From positions 1-30,553 of the forward strand of contig DATFAS010000190.1 in the NCBI GenBank assembly GCA_035254305.1: a stretch of 30,553 bases of DNA, in the 5' to 3' direction. This document shows, piece by piece, positions 14,434-22,888 of the stretch. This stretch comes from DATFAS01 sp035254305. Lineage in GTDB: Bacteria > Bacillota > Bacilli > Aneurinibacillales > RAOX-1. The notes under the pieces were generated by a model. The model made no database searches and was not told the origin of the DNA. It saw only the letters and a list, made by a program, of their open reading frames with translations. Positions within the stretch are counted from its first letter, which is position 1. The number at the start of each line of letters is the position of its first letter. Made by a program: the position numbers and the translations under genes.

Positions 14434-15081
14434 ATGTTGCCAAAAGTAGAGTTACTGCAAAGATTGACTGAAAATGGAGTTATTGCTGTTATTCGTAAGG
14501 TTCCAGAAGATAAACTAGAGCAAGTAGCGGAAAGCCTTGTTGAAGGCGGTGTTACCGCACTTGAAGTGACGATCGATGCTGTAGGAGCATTCGATTCTAT
14601 TCGTAAACTCTCCCAAATATTAAAAGGACGTGCGATTGTGGGTGCAGGTACAGTGATTGATAGTGTATCCGCAAGACTAGCTATTGAAAGTGGGGCAGAG
14701 TTTGTATTTAGTCCCAGCCTTCATCATAGTGTGATTCAGACAACGTTACGCTATGGAAAAATTGCTGTGCCAGGCGTTATGACGCCTACGGAGATGATAA
14801 CTGCGATGGAGTGGGGAGCTGATATGGTTAAAGTCTTTCCTGCTACTGGATTGGGTGTTCAATATATTAAGGATATTAAAGGTCCATTCCCGCACATACC
14901 GATTATTCCAACAGGCGGAGTCAATCTAGAGAATGTGGCTTCATTTATTAAAGCTGGAGTTGCTGCAGTAGGAATAGGTGGAAATTTAGTAGATCAGAAG
15001 GCAATCTCAGAGCTAGATTTCTCTAGGATAACGGAGAAAGCAAAGGAATATGTTCGAGCTATTCATGAAGCGCGATTGTGA
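14434..15081 (+). CDS. kdgA: KDPG aldolase (2-keto-3-deoxy-6-phosphogluconate aldolase)
   Basis: This 215-residue class I aldolase cleaves KDPG to pyruvate and glyceraldehyde-3-phosphate and completes the pathway. The Schiff-base lysine is in GADMVKVFPATGLG (near residue 133). The EVTID motif near 49, GAGTV near 71 and the phosphate-binding IPTGGVNLENV near 160 are also present. Length and motifs fit the KDPG/KHG aldolase family (about 210 residues). It is transcribed with kdgK. It could also cleave 4-hydroxy-2-oxoglutarate, as many family members do. Confidence 0.95.
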   Translation: MLPKVELLQRLTENGVIAVIRKVPEDKLEQVAESLVEGGVTALEVTIDAVGAFDSIRKLSQILKGRAIVGAGTVIDSVSARLAIESGAEFVFSPSLHHSVIQTTLRYGKIAVPGVMTPTEMITAMEWGADMVKVFPATGLGVQYIKDIKGPFPHIPIIPTGGVNLENVASFIKAGVAAVGIGGNLVDQKAISELDFSRITEKAKEYVRAIHEARL

Positions 15082-15151
15082 ATGAAATAAACGCACGAAA
15101 GATAATTGGTACTTCCTTGAATTTCTATCATTCGTTAAACTGTTCTTAAAG

Positions 15152-15180
15152 CATAATCTGCGAGATTTTGAAAGATTATG
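15152..15180. promoter_or_regulatory. Inverted repeat in front of the sigma-54 system kinase gene
   Basis: CATAATCT and AGATTATG form a perfect 8-bp inverted repeat with a 13-bp spacer, ending directly at the ribosome binding site of the gene starting at 15199. There is no T-tract. It could be an operator or an mRNA hairpin that affects translation. No convincing terminator for kdgA was found in this gap. Confidence 0.4.
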
Positions 15181-15198
15181 TAGGGGGGCGGTTTCGTT

Positions 15199-17127
15199 TT
15201 GCGACATTTAGGTTTGCTAATGGTTTTTCTATCCGTACTGCTTTTTCTTTTATCGCCTGGCTCAGCACAGGCTCAGGAAGAGAGGGTGATTCGGGTCGGT
15301 TTTGATAAGAGCTTGCCTCCTTTATCCTACATGGATAAGAACGGGCAAGCTTTCGGTTTTGACATTGCACTGATCCGAAATATTGCTGCACTTCGAGGGT
15401 ATCAAATCAACTATGTTCCCCTTGAGTGGGAAGATGCCGTTGAAAAGCTGAAGGAAGGGCAACTAGACGTGGTTGTCGGAATGAAATATACAAGTAAACG
15501 CGACACCTTTTTTGACTTCAGCGATTCCTATCTTACGGCGGCAGACGCAATCGTCGTTCCGGCAGGTATGCCAAATTTTTCCCAAATAAATGATCTTAAA
15601 GAAAAAGTCATAGCGATACAGCGCGAAGACGCAGGAATCAGCCAACTAGAGAGCATCAGAGGAGGAAAAATGCTGGTGGCTTTTGATCAGCCAGATGCAA
15701 TGGATATGCTTTTTTTAGGGAGGGCTGATGTTTTCCTGGGGAACCGTTGGGCAGCTGAATACGTTCTTCAGAAGATGAATAAACAAAAACAATACCGAAT
15801 TCGGACAGGACTAATCCCGCCATCTGATTATGCCTTGGCTGTTCGGGAGGGTAATTACCAACTCTTGAATGACTTGAATAAGGGGCTTGCTGAGCTTCAT
15901 AATAACGGAACCTATGAACGATTATATTCTGAGTATCTTGAGCCATATGGCACATTGGGAATCGGATGGTGGAGAAATATGGTATATGGGCTACTCACTG
16001 TGACGGGAATAGTAGTTATTGTTTTGGTGGGAAGCTTTTTTTGGAATACACGGCTGAAAAGAGAGGTTCGAAAGCAAACCTCTGCTTTGGCCGATAGCTT
16101 TGCTTTTCAAACGAAAGTGCTAGACAGTGTAGATAACGGGATTCTTTCTTTCAATCCGCAAGGAAGGATTACTCTGATCAATCATGCTGCTAGAAATTTG
16201 CTTGGAGTAAAGAGTAACCCGTTGGCAACCTATGTTTCTGATTATTTGCCACAGCTGCAGATCCATAAGGCTATTGAAATAGGGGATAAGTCTATGCTTG
16301 AAGGTGAGATCCATCTAGGGGATGGGACTAGTAGGATTCTGCATTATTATATGGCTTCCTTAACTAACGGAGCAGGTGAACAGGTAGGCGGCATACTCTG
16401 TCTGCAGGATAGGACTGAACAGAAGCATTTGCAAGCTCGTTTGATTACACAGGAAAAAATGCGTGCATTAGGACAGCTTGTGGCGGGTATTGCCCATGAA
16501 ATCCGCAATCCACTTACGGCGATTAAAACCTTTGCAGAGCTGCTCCCAAAGAAACTCGAAGATTCCCGTTTCCGGGCGGAGCTAGTAGAGCATGTTCCGC
16601 AAGAGGTGGAGAGGATGAACCGAATCATAGAGGATTTATTGGATTATTCAAGGGAAAAGCCTATGCATCAAAAATGGGATAATCTCCACGACTTGGTTCA
16701 ATCCGTAACAGGTCTTTTCGCGAAACGGATCAGGAGTGAAGGGATAAGGATAGAGAATGCCATTTCTATTGATCTAGAAGTGTTGATGGATCGGGATCGC
16801 ATTAAACAAGTTCTAATTAATTTAGTGCTCAATGCGATTGAGGCAATGGCTCAATCAAAGGACAAGCAATTGACTTTTCAGGCGTCTATAGAGGGACAGA
16901 TGATCTACCTAGAGGTTGCTGATTCGGGTGCAGGGATGGAGGAACAGGAATTGCTTCATCTGTTTCAACCGTTCTATACAACAAAGAGCCAAGGGATCGG
17001 ATTAGGCTTGCATATCAGCCATAAGATTATGCAAGAGCATGGTGGATGCCTCGAAGTAAAAAGTGCCAAGGATGTCGGGACCATCTTCATATTACAATTT
17101 ACTAACAGGGAGAGCACACTATGTTGA
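15199..17127 (+). CDS. Histidine kinase with extracellular solute-binding domain and PAS domain
   Basis: The 642-residue product starts with a signal peptide (about 1-25, ending AQA) and an amino-acid-type binding-protein domain (SBP_bac_3, about 28-250: IRVGFDKSLPPLSYMD...FGFDIALI). A single TM follows at about 260-283, then a PAS domain (about 300-410), a HisKA domain with His433 in GIAHEIRNPLTAIKTF, and an ATPase domain with NLVLNAIEAM, DSGAGM and GIGLGLHISHKIMQEHGG. It should bind a small solute outside and phosphorylate the activator whose gene it overlaps by 7 bp. The start is TTG, 7 bp after AGGGGGGCGG at 15182-15191; an ATG seven codons later would shorten the signal peptide. The ligand is unknown, perhaps an organic acid. 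Confidence 0.9.
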   Translation: MRHLGLLMVFLSVLLFLLSPGSAQAQEERVIRVGFDKSLPPLSYMDKNGQAFGFDIALIRNIAALRGYQINYVPLEWEDAVEKLKEGQLDVVVGMKYTSKRDTFFDFSDSYLTAADAIVVPAGMPNFSQINDLKEKVIAIQREDAGISQLESIRGGKMLVAFDQPDAMDMLFLGRADVFLGNRWAAEYVLQKMNKQKQYRIRTGLIPPSDYALAVREGNYQLLNDLNKGLAELHNNGTYERLYSEYLEPYGTLGIGWWRNMVYGLLTVTGIVVIVLVGSFFWNTRLKREVRKQTSALADSFAFQTKVLDSVDNGILSFNPQGRITLINHAARNLLGVKSNPLATYVSDYLPQLQIHKAIEIGDKSMLEGEIHLGDGTSRILHYYMASLTNGAGEQVGGILCLQDRTEQKHLQARLITQEKMRALGQLVAGIAHEIRNPLTAIKTFAELLPKKLEDSRFRAELVEHVPQEVERMNRIIEDLLDYSREKPMHQKWDNLHDLVQSVTGLFAKRIRSEGIRIENAISIDLEVLMDRDRIKQVLINLVLNAIEAMAQSKDKQLTFQASIEGQMIYLEVADSGAGMEEQELLHLFQPFYTTKSQGIGLGLHISHKIMQEHGGCLEVKSAKDVGTIFILQFTNRESTLC

Positions 17128-18491
17128 ACATTTTAATTATTGATGATGAACGGGCCATCTGTTCCTCTCTTTCATTTGCTCTTGAAGATGAATATCAGGT
17201 TTGGACAGCAACAGATCCGGAGGAAGGATTGAAACTAGTCGCGGAAAAGTCGATTGATGGGATATTACTTGATCTAAATTTGGGAAAGGCAAATGGATTG
17301 GATCTTCTTCGTCTTATTAAGGAAAAGAAGCCGGAAGCGATCGTGATTATGATGACGGCTTATGGAACGATTGAATCCTCTGTCCAGGCGATTAAAGAGG
17401 GTGCATACCATTACCTCACTAAACCCCTAAATTTAGATGAAGTGAAATTACTGCTGAATAAATCCTTTACTTTCCAGCAGCTTCAACGGCAGGTGCAAGT
17501 GTTGAGTCAAGCGGTCCGTCAGCAGGAAACCTATGCGGGTATTATCGGTACGAGTGCAGCCATACAGAAGGTATTCCAATTGGTAGAGAAGGTCAAAGAC
17601 ATTTCCTCCAACATCTTCATTACAGGAGAAAGTGGAACGGGGAAAGAATTAGTGGCCCGGGCAATCCATTATCAAGGCTTGCGCCGGAACGGGGTTTTTT
17701 CCGTAATTAATTGTGCGGCTATACCTGAACCATTGCTGGAAAGTGAACTGTTTGGGTATGAAAAAGGGGCTTTCACCGGTGCCTATCAGCGAAAGCAAGG
17801 TCTCTTTGAGAATTCCGATGGTGGCACTATATTTCTCGATGAAATCGGTGAAATGCCGCTAGCTCTACAGGCGAAGATTTTGCGGGTGATCCAGGAGAAG
17901 GTGATTACTCCGGTTGGCTCACAGCAGCCAAAGGAGGTAGATGTGAGAGTTATTTCAGCTACAAATCGGAATCTTAAAGAAGAAGTGGCCAAAGGAAATT
18001 TCCGTGAGGATCTCTACTATCGATTGAATGTCATTCCCATTCATCTCCCAACACTACGTGAACGTAAGGAAGATGTTCCGCTGCTTGTCGAGTATTTTTT
18101 GGCCTTATACTCGGCCAATGTAGGTAGTCGAATGAAGGTATGCAATCCCGATGCAAAACGGCTGCTTTATAACTACTCTTATCCGGGGAATGTTCGTGAG
18201 CTTTCCAACATACTCGAATATGCAGTAGCTCTTTCAGATCAGGAAGTCATTATGCCAGAGGATCTTCCAGAAGCAGTTCGTGAGAACCGCTTCCGTATAT
18301 TAGGGGAGGTACTGGATGAGGACGGATTGTTTATTCCGGAAGGGTTAACTCTAGCTGAAGCAGAAAAGAGGTACATTCTTTATACATTGGAGAGAAATGT
18401 TGGGCATCGCACAAATACGGCAAAACAATTATCGATCAGTGAACGGGGATTACGTGAAAAACTGAAGCAATACCTGAGAGGCGTAGAATGA
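17121..18491 (+). CDS. NtrC-type sigma-54-dependent response regulator
   Basis: This 456-residue protein has three domains: a receiver (1-120; Asp8-Asp9, phosphoacceptor Asp51, Thr79, Lys101), an AAA+ ATPase (about 140-375) with Walker A GESGTGKE at 169-176, the sigma-54 contact loop GAFTGA at 216-221, Walker B GGTIFLDEIGE and arginine-finger region FREDLYYRLNV, and a Fis-type HTH at the C-terminus (about 415-455). All features needed to open sigma-54 promoters are intact. It is co-transcribed with the kinase and overlaps the TAXI gene by 4 bp (ATGA). The sigma-54 promoter at 19621 before the transporter gene is its obvious target. Phosphorylation-controlled sigma-54 activators are unusual in Bacilli. 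Confidence 0.95.
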   Translation: MLNILIIDDERAICSSLSFALEDEYQVWTATDPEEGLKLVAEKSIDGILLDLNLGKANGLDLLRLIKEKKPEAIVIMMTAYGTIESSVQAIKEGAYHYLTKPLNLDEVKLLLNKSFTFQQLQRQVQVLSQAVRQQETYAGIIGTSAAIQKVFQLVEKVKDISSNIFITGESGTGKELVARAIHYQGLRRNGVFSVINCAAIPEPLLESELFGYEKGAFTGAYQRKQGLFENSDGGTIFLDEIGEMPLALQAKILRVIQEKVITPVGSQQPKEVDVRVISATNRNLKEEVAKGNFREDLYYRLNVIPIHLPTLRERKEDVPLLVEYFLALYSANVGSRMKVCNPDAKRLLYNYSYPGNVRELSNILEYAVALSDQEVIMPEDLPEAVRENRFRILGEVLDEDGLFIPEGLTLAEAEKRYILYTLERNVGHRTNTAKQLSISERGLREKLKQYLRGVE

Positions 18492-19471
18492 GACAAATGA
18501 GATTATGGATGTCAATTGCCATTCTGGTTGTGATCGTTTTAGCAGTCGGATGTGAGACAATACCAGGAAAAGCATCACCTAGTTCTGTGGATGATCAAAG
18601 ATTTGTTACGATTGCGACAGGTGGGGCAACCGGTCCTTATGATACGATTGGGGCAGCATTGGCTAAGGTTTACAAAAATCAGCTTGGCTATAATGCGACG
18701 GTTCGACCTACAGACGGATCGGTAGAGAATGTAAAGCTTTTGGAAAGTAAAAAAGCGGATCTAGCCTTTGCGATGTCGGATGTTGCTTCTTTTGCACTCA
18801 TGGGTCAAGAAGACTTTAAAATAAATGGCCCGAATCAAAATATAAAAGCAGTGGCAGGCCTTTATTTGAACTATGTGCAAATTGTTACGCTTGGAGAGAG
18901 TCATATTCAGTCTGTGTTTGATTTGAAAGGCAAACGGGTGGGAGTAGGCGCACCGAATAGTGGAGTAGAGTTGAATGCACGAATGATTTTGGAGGGACAT
19001 GGCATTACGTATAATGACCTGAAAGCTGAATATCTCTCTTACGCTGAAGCGATTGAACAATTGAAAAACAATTCAATTGATGCTGCATTTGTTACATCAG
19101 GGCTTCCTAATCCTGCAGTCTTGGATCTGCAGAGGTCGAAAAAAGTAGAAATTGTTCCTATCCAGCCAACAGATATTATTCAACTAACACAACGTTTTCC
19201 GTTTTTTGAAAAAGCTGAGCTACCCGTTGGTGTCTATCAAAACAAACGACCCGTTCCTACAGTAGCCATTCGTAATATCCTCTTAGTACGTAGTGACTTA
19301 TCAGATGGGCAGGTCTATAAACTAACCAAAACCTTTTTTGAGAATCTAAAACTTTTGCAAGACGCACATGAAGCAGCGAATCAAATAGCTCGGAAGGATG
19401 CTGGGAAAGATCTTGTGGTGCCACTCCATCCGGGAGCCAAAAAATACTATGATGAAACAAGCGATGAGTAA
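18488..19471 (+). CDS. TAXI-family TRAP solute-binding lipoprotein
   Basis: This 327-residue protein starts with a lipoprotein signal ending VLAVGC (Cys22), so it should sit on the outer membrane face. The mature part begins RFVTIATGGATGPYDTIGAALAKV, the TAXI (NMT1-like) signature, followed by ESKKADLAFAMSDV and a GKRVGVGAPNSGVELNARMIL segment. TAXI proteins usually deliver substrates such as carboxylates or glutamate to a fused TRAP permease, but no such permease lies here. Its ATGA overlap with the response regulator gene places it in the sensory operon. I infer a co-sensor that presents ligand to the kinase, or a scavenging partner of the downstream transporter. A second in-frame ATG at 18497 is possible. 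Confidence 0.9.
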   Translation: MRQMRLWMSIAILVVIVLAVGCETIPGKASPSSVDDQRFVTIATGGATGPYDTIGAALAKVYKNQLGYNATVRPTDGSVENVKLLESKKADLAFAMSDVASFALMGQEDFKINGPNQNIKAVAGLYLNYVQIVTLGESHIQSVFDLKGKRVGVGAPNSGVELNARMILEGHGITYNDLKAEYLSYAEAIEQLKNNSIDAAFVTSGLPNPAVLDLQRSKKVEIVPIQPTDIIQLTQRFPFFEKAELPVGVYQNKRPVPTVAIRNILLVRSDLSDGQVYKLTKTFFENLKLLQDAHEAANQIARKDAGKDLVVPLHPGAKKYYDETSDE

Positions 19472-19517
19472 GATTTTGCAAGATAGTAGAATAGCAAATA
19501 TGATGAATTATTTAACT

Positions 19518-19574
19518 AATCCGGCAAAAAAATCCGTAATACTCGGAAATTTTTGCCGGATTTTTTTCTTTTTA
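19518..19574 (+). terminator. Strong terminator with a nested dyad after the TAXI gene
   Basis: AATCCGGCAAAAA (19518-19530) pairs perfectly with TTTTTGCCGGATT (19550-19562), 13 bp, followed by a T-rich tail to 19574. The loop holds a second small dyad, TCCG-N7-CGGA (19533-19547). That inner element is 74-88 bp upstream of the sigma-54 -24 box, a normal distance for an activator site, so the DNA may serve both purposes. Termination is well supported; the enhancer role is speculative. Confidence 0.9.
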
Positions 19575-19620
19575 TTAAGAGATTTTTGGAAAGTGAGTGA
19601 TACAGCTTACTTAAATGGGT

Positions 19621-19636
19621 TGGCATAAAATTTGCG
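19621..19636 (+). promoter_or_regulatory. Sigma-54 (SigL) promoter of the MHS transporter gene
   Basis: TGGCATAAAATTTGCG fits the consensus TGGCAC-N5-TTGCA with exact spacing: GG at the -24 and GC at the -12 elements are in register. The gene start is 100 bp downstream. With a sigma-54 activator encoded two genes upstream, this is a convincing regulated promoter. An imperfect dyad AAGTGAG/CTTACTT lies just upstream at about 19590-19612. Confidence 0.85.
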
Positions 19637-19735
19637 TAGATATTTAGTGAAGGAAAAAAAGGGGATATATGCTGTAAAATTTCTCTGTGATTTGATTAAG
19701 GATTGTCTAAAAGTACATCAGGAGGAGATTTAAAA

Positions 19736-21091
19736 ATGAATGAATCGAAGGATTCTACTAGTACGCGAAAAGTTGCTAGCAATATATTCAAGGGTTCCAT
19801 TGGGAATCTAATTGAATGGTACGATTGGTATGTCTATTCCGCTTTTGCCGTGTATTTCTCGTCGGTATTCTTCCCGAAAGGCAACGCAACCAGCCAACTG
19901 CTTAATACTGCAGCCATCTTTGCCGTCGGATTTCTTATGCGTCCAATCGGAAGCTGGCTGATGGGGCGATATGCTGACCGTCATGGACGCCGTTCAGCAC
20001 TAACACTATCAATCACCATAATGGCTAGTGGTTCCTTAATTATTGCCTGCACGCCAGGATATGCCTCCATCGGTATCCTATCCCCGATTATTTTGGTTCT
20101 CGCCCGCCTATTGCAAGGCTTGTCTCTTGGGGGAGAGTATGGTACCTCTGCTACATATCTTTCCGAAATGGCAAGCACCGGTCGTCGTGGGTTCTACTCA
20201 AGCTTCCAGTATGTGACACTGATCGCAGGACAGCTTATTGCTCTTGGTATTCAAATCATTCTACAGCAATTACTTAGTGAACCGGAAATGAAATCTTGGG
20301 GTTGGCGTATTCCCTTCGTCATTGGTGCTATGGGTGCATTGACCGTTCTGTGGTTACGTCGATCTATGGATGAATCTGAACAGTTTTCAGAAATGAATTC
20401 TAAAAGTAAGGAAAAAGCAGGGACTTTGCGAGCATTGATGAAGTACCCGAAGGCAGTCATAACAGTTGTTGGTCTTACACTTGGTGGAACATTAGCTTTT
20501 AACACTTATACAACCTATTTGCAAAAATTTATGGTCAACACAGTCGGCCTTCCCAAAGAGGTTGTTAGCTGGATCAATTTTATAGCCTTGCTAGTATTCG
20601 TCATTATGCAACCACTGGCTGGAATGCTCTCTGATCGTATTGGGCGGCGCCCACTGTTGATTAGCTTCGGTATCTTGGGAACACTGTTGACGGTACCACT
20701 GTTTATGTTTATGGAGCATACGAAGAGTCCCATCGTGGCCTTCTTGCTGATGATGATGGGACTTACTATTGTCACGGGATACACTTCGATTAATGCGATT
20801 GTTAAAGCTGAGCTTTTTCCGACTGAAATTCGCGCACTTGGCGTAGGGTTCCCTTACGCATTCACAGTTGCAGTTTTCGGCGGAACGGCGGAATACATTG
20901 CATTATGGCTAAAAAGCATCGGAAGCGAATCACTCTTCTATTACTATGTAGCGGCATCCATAGCTGTTAGCTTACTTGTCTACTGGCGAATGGGTGAGTC
21001 TTCGAAGGACTCTCAAATCGAATCCGAACTTGGTGACGAAGAGGTCCAAGCTGTACGGAAAACAAGCAAAAGACATATTGAAGTATCATAA
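19736..21091 (+). CDS. MHS-family MFS transporter (KgtP/ProP-like)
   Basis: This 451-residue protein with about 12 membrane segments belongs to the metabolite:H+ symporter branch of the MFS. Typical motifs are GNLIEWYDWYVYSAFAVYFSSVFFP near the start, GRYADRHGRRSALT after helix 2, RLLQGLSLGGEYGTSATYLSE near residue 125 and DRIGRRPLL in the second half. Relatives import 2-oxoglutarate, citrate, shikimate, proline or betaine with protons. The start is the ATG at 19736, 8 bp after AGGAGGAG. Expression should depend on the sigma-54 promoter at 19621 and the activator at 17121, so the substrate is probably the ligand of the upstream sensor. A dicarboxylate or keto acid is my guess. Confidence 0.9.
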   Translation: MNESKDSTSTRKVASNIFKGSIGNLIEWYDWYVYSAFAVYFSSVFFPKGNATSQLLNTAAIFAVGFLMRPIGSWLMGRYADRHGRRSALTLSITIMASGSLIIACTPGYASIGILSPIILVLARLLQGLSLGGEYGTSATYLSEMASTGRRGFYSSFQYVTLIAGQLIALGIQIILQQLLSEPEMKSWGWRIPFVIGAMGALTVLWLRRSMDESEQFSEMNSKSKEKAGTLRALMKYPKAVITVVGLTLGGTLAFNTYTTYLQKFMVNTVGLPKEVVSWINFIALLVFVIMQPLAGMLSDRIGRRPLLISFGILGTLLTVPLFMFMEHTKSPIVAFLLMMMGLTIVTGYTSINAIVKAELFPTEIRALGVGFPYAFTVAVFGGTAEYIALWLKSIGSESLFYYYVAASIAVSLLVYWRMGESSKDSQIESELGDEEVQAVRKTSKRHIEVS

Positions 21092-21150
21092 ATTTTAAAA
21101 GAATTCAGGTTGCCAGCTTGCATTGTGTTGAGCTGGGATTCAATAGCTTG

Positions 21151-21185
21151 GGAGTATCGACTTTAGTGATGCTCCTTTTTCTTAT
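21151..21185 (+). terminator. Terminator after the MHS transporter
   Basis: GGAGTATC (21151-21158) pairs with GATGCTCC (21168-21175) with one wobble pair, followed by TTTTTCTT. Confidence 0.75.
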
Positions 21186-21267
21186 GGCCTTAAACTTTTA
21201 TTCCGTATGTTTTAGCTAATAAAGAGTATTCTAAGTAAATGATGAGGAATAAAGGAGGCTTTAAATC

Positions 21268-22272
21268 GTGGAGACACATCACCCAGACTTAACCTCGGCA
21301 GAGTTAGCTACTCTTTGGACACAATATATGAATGATACCTTGGGGCTTTGTGTAAACAGATACATGTTAGAAATAGTCGAGGATTCTGGTATTCGATCCC
21401 TTATCGAGTACGCTATTCATTTAGGTGAAAGCCATGTTGAAAAAATAAAAACATTTCTTTCAAGTGATAACTTTCCCATTCCCCAAGGATTTACAGATCA
21501 TGATGTAAATATGAAGACACCACGGTTATTTACGGACCAGTTTTGTCTTCATTTTTTAAATATCATGTCCATTCATGGATGTCATGCATACAGCGCAGCA
21601 GTCACTTCTGTTAGTCGAGAAGATGTGCGTCATTATTTTACGGAGTGTAATGCCTCAGCTATCGAATTATGTAATCGAACAAAAGCTGAGCTGTTAAATA
21701 AAGGAATTTATTTTAGAGCACCTCATATCTCACCACCTGTGAATATTGAATTTATAAAAAGTGAAAACTTTTTAACTGGATGGCTTGGTGACAAAAGACC
21801 GTTGAATTGTATAGAAATAACAGATCTTATATTTAATTTAAAGAAAAGCTTTATGGCAAAAGCATTATCCATTGCTTTCAGTCAGGTAGTAAAGTCAAAG
21901 GATGCGAGGAATTTTTTGATTGAAGCCACTGAGATCAAAAAAAGACACACCGAATTATTTTGTGAGGTTCTAAGAGAGTCGGATCTTCCGTCTCCTCCTG
22001 ATTATGATTCAGAAATTACCAATTCGACGGTTGCCCCATTTTCTGATAAATTAATGATGTTTTTAATGGGCTTTTTGTACAAAACAGCACTTGTTTATTA
22101 TGGAACAGGGATGGCTGCATCTCCAAGAAGAGATTTAGTTGCCAAGTACGGTTCAGTTATAGTAGATGATATAGCGGTTGAGAGTAAGTGGATGAATATA
22201 ATGATTAATAATAGTTGGCTTGAGCAACCCTTTTTAGCGAGTGATCGTAAAGCATTGGTGTATAAGGGTTGA
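21268..22272 (+). CDS. DUF3231 family protein
   Basis: This 334-residue protein appears to consist of two similar helical halves (about 1-165 and 175-330), a layout seen in the DUF3231 family found widely in spore-forming Bacillales. The halves share patterns such as LW..YM...... near the start and long amphipathic helices with LIEYAIHLGESHVEKIKTFL in the first and LIEATEIKKRHTELFCEVLRESDLPSP in the second, which recall the ferritin-like four-helix fold. The E..H spacing is suggestive of metal binding but unproven. The function is unknown; family members are often associated with sporulation. GTG start at 21268 with AAAGGAGG 10 bp before. It stands alone between terminators. Confidence 0.75.
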   Translation: METHHPDLTSAELATLWTQYMNDTLGLCVNRYMLEIVEDSGIRSLIEYAIHLGESHVEKIKTFLSSDNFPIPQGFTDHDVNMKTPRLFTDQFCLHFLNIMSIHGCHAYSAAVTSVSREDVRHYFTECNASAIELCNRTKAELLNKGIYFRAPHISPPVNIEFIKSENFLTGWLGDKRPLNCIEITDLIFNLKKSFMAKALSIAFSQVVKSKDARNFLIEATEIKKRHTELFCEVLRESDLPSPPDYDSEITNSTVAPFSDKLMMFLMGFLYKTALVYYGTGMAASPRRDLVAKYGSVIVDDIAVESKWMNIMINNSWLEQPFLASDRKALVYKG

Positions 22273-22288
22273 TTAAAAGGATAAAAAT

Positions 22289-22336
22289 AGGATGACCAAA
22301 TAATAGACTTAATTAAAAGGTGGTCATCCCTTATTT
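22289..22336. terminator. Bidirectional terminator between the DUF3231 and DUF441 genes
   Basis: GGATGACCA (22290-22298) and TGGTCATCC (22321-22329) form a perfect 9-bp stem. A-rich sequence on the left and TTATTT on the right allow use from both convergent genes. The loop is long (22 nt). Confidence 0.7.
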
Positions 22337-22344
22337 CCTTGAAT

Positions 22345-22788
22345 TTATTTAAAGAAACCGGAAAATAGAGCTAAAATTCCTGCTGCAATCAGTGGCCCGA
22401 CAGGGATTCCACGAAAGAAAGCTACCCCTATGATCGTACCAACCAGCACACCTGTGACAATTTGTGGTTGGGTACGGAGTAAATCTGTCCCTCGTCCACC
22501 CATATAGGCAACTCCAATTCCAATGATAATCGATAAAATACCAAATCCGCTTTTCAACGTATTATACAAGTTTTCTAAGGTGATTTTTCCTGTTGCAATG
22601 GGTGCGAGTACACCAATCGTAAGGATTGCAATGCCCCAATTTATGCCGTACTTCGATGCCCAATTAAGAATGGCATCGGTTGAAAACAGTCGAAGGAAAA
22701 ATAGAAAACCCGCTGCGAACCAAACGGCTGTATTTTTAGATAAAATCCCCAGAATAAAAACGGCTGTTAGTATGATTAATGCATCCAT
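22345..22788 (-). CDS. DUF441 (UPF0756) membrane protein, YtwI-like
   Basis: This 147-residue protein has four to five hydrophobic segments covering most of its length. It begins MDALIILTAVFILGILSKNTAVW and has IATGKITLENL near residue 65, YMGGRGTDLLRTQPQIVTGVLVGTIIGVAFFRGIPVGPLIAAG towards the end, all typical of the DUF441 family that includes B. subtilis YtwI. Function is unknown. The start has a TAGGAGAT site. It lies downstream of the LysR gene on the same strand with a 100-bp gap; whether they are co-transcribed cannot be told. Confidence 0.85.
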   Translation of the reverse strand: MDALIILTAVFILGILSKNTAVWFAAGFLFFLRLFSTDAILNWASKYGINWGIAILTIGVLAPIATGKITLENLYNTLKSGFGILSIIIGIGVAYMGGRGTDLLRTQPQIVTGVLVGTIIGVAFFRGIPVGPLIAAGILALFSGFFK

Positions 22789-22888
22789 TTCTCTAATCTC
22801 CTACCTCTATAGATTCGACCCACCCATCTTAACATATGGCCACTGGGATTCCTATCCAAAGTCCATAAGGTGAATAGTGGGTAACTAA

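Noticed and set aside
15100..15116. Possible sigma-54 promoter before the kinase gene (TGGTACTTCCTTGAA)
   Set aside because: Spacing is one base short and the -12 GC is missing.
19398..19628. 76-codon plus-strand open frame at the end of the TAXI gene
   Set aside because: It overlaps the TAXI coding end in another frame and continues through the terminator up to the sigma-54 promoter; no conserved features.
22523..22873. 116-codon plus-strand open frame opposite the DUF441 gene
   Set aside because: Antisense to a gene with a good ribosome binding site and family match; no domain recognised.
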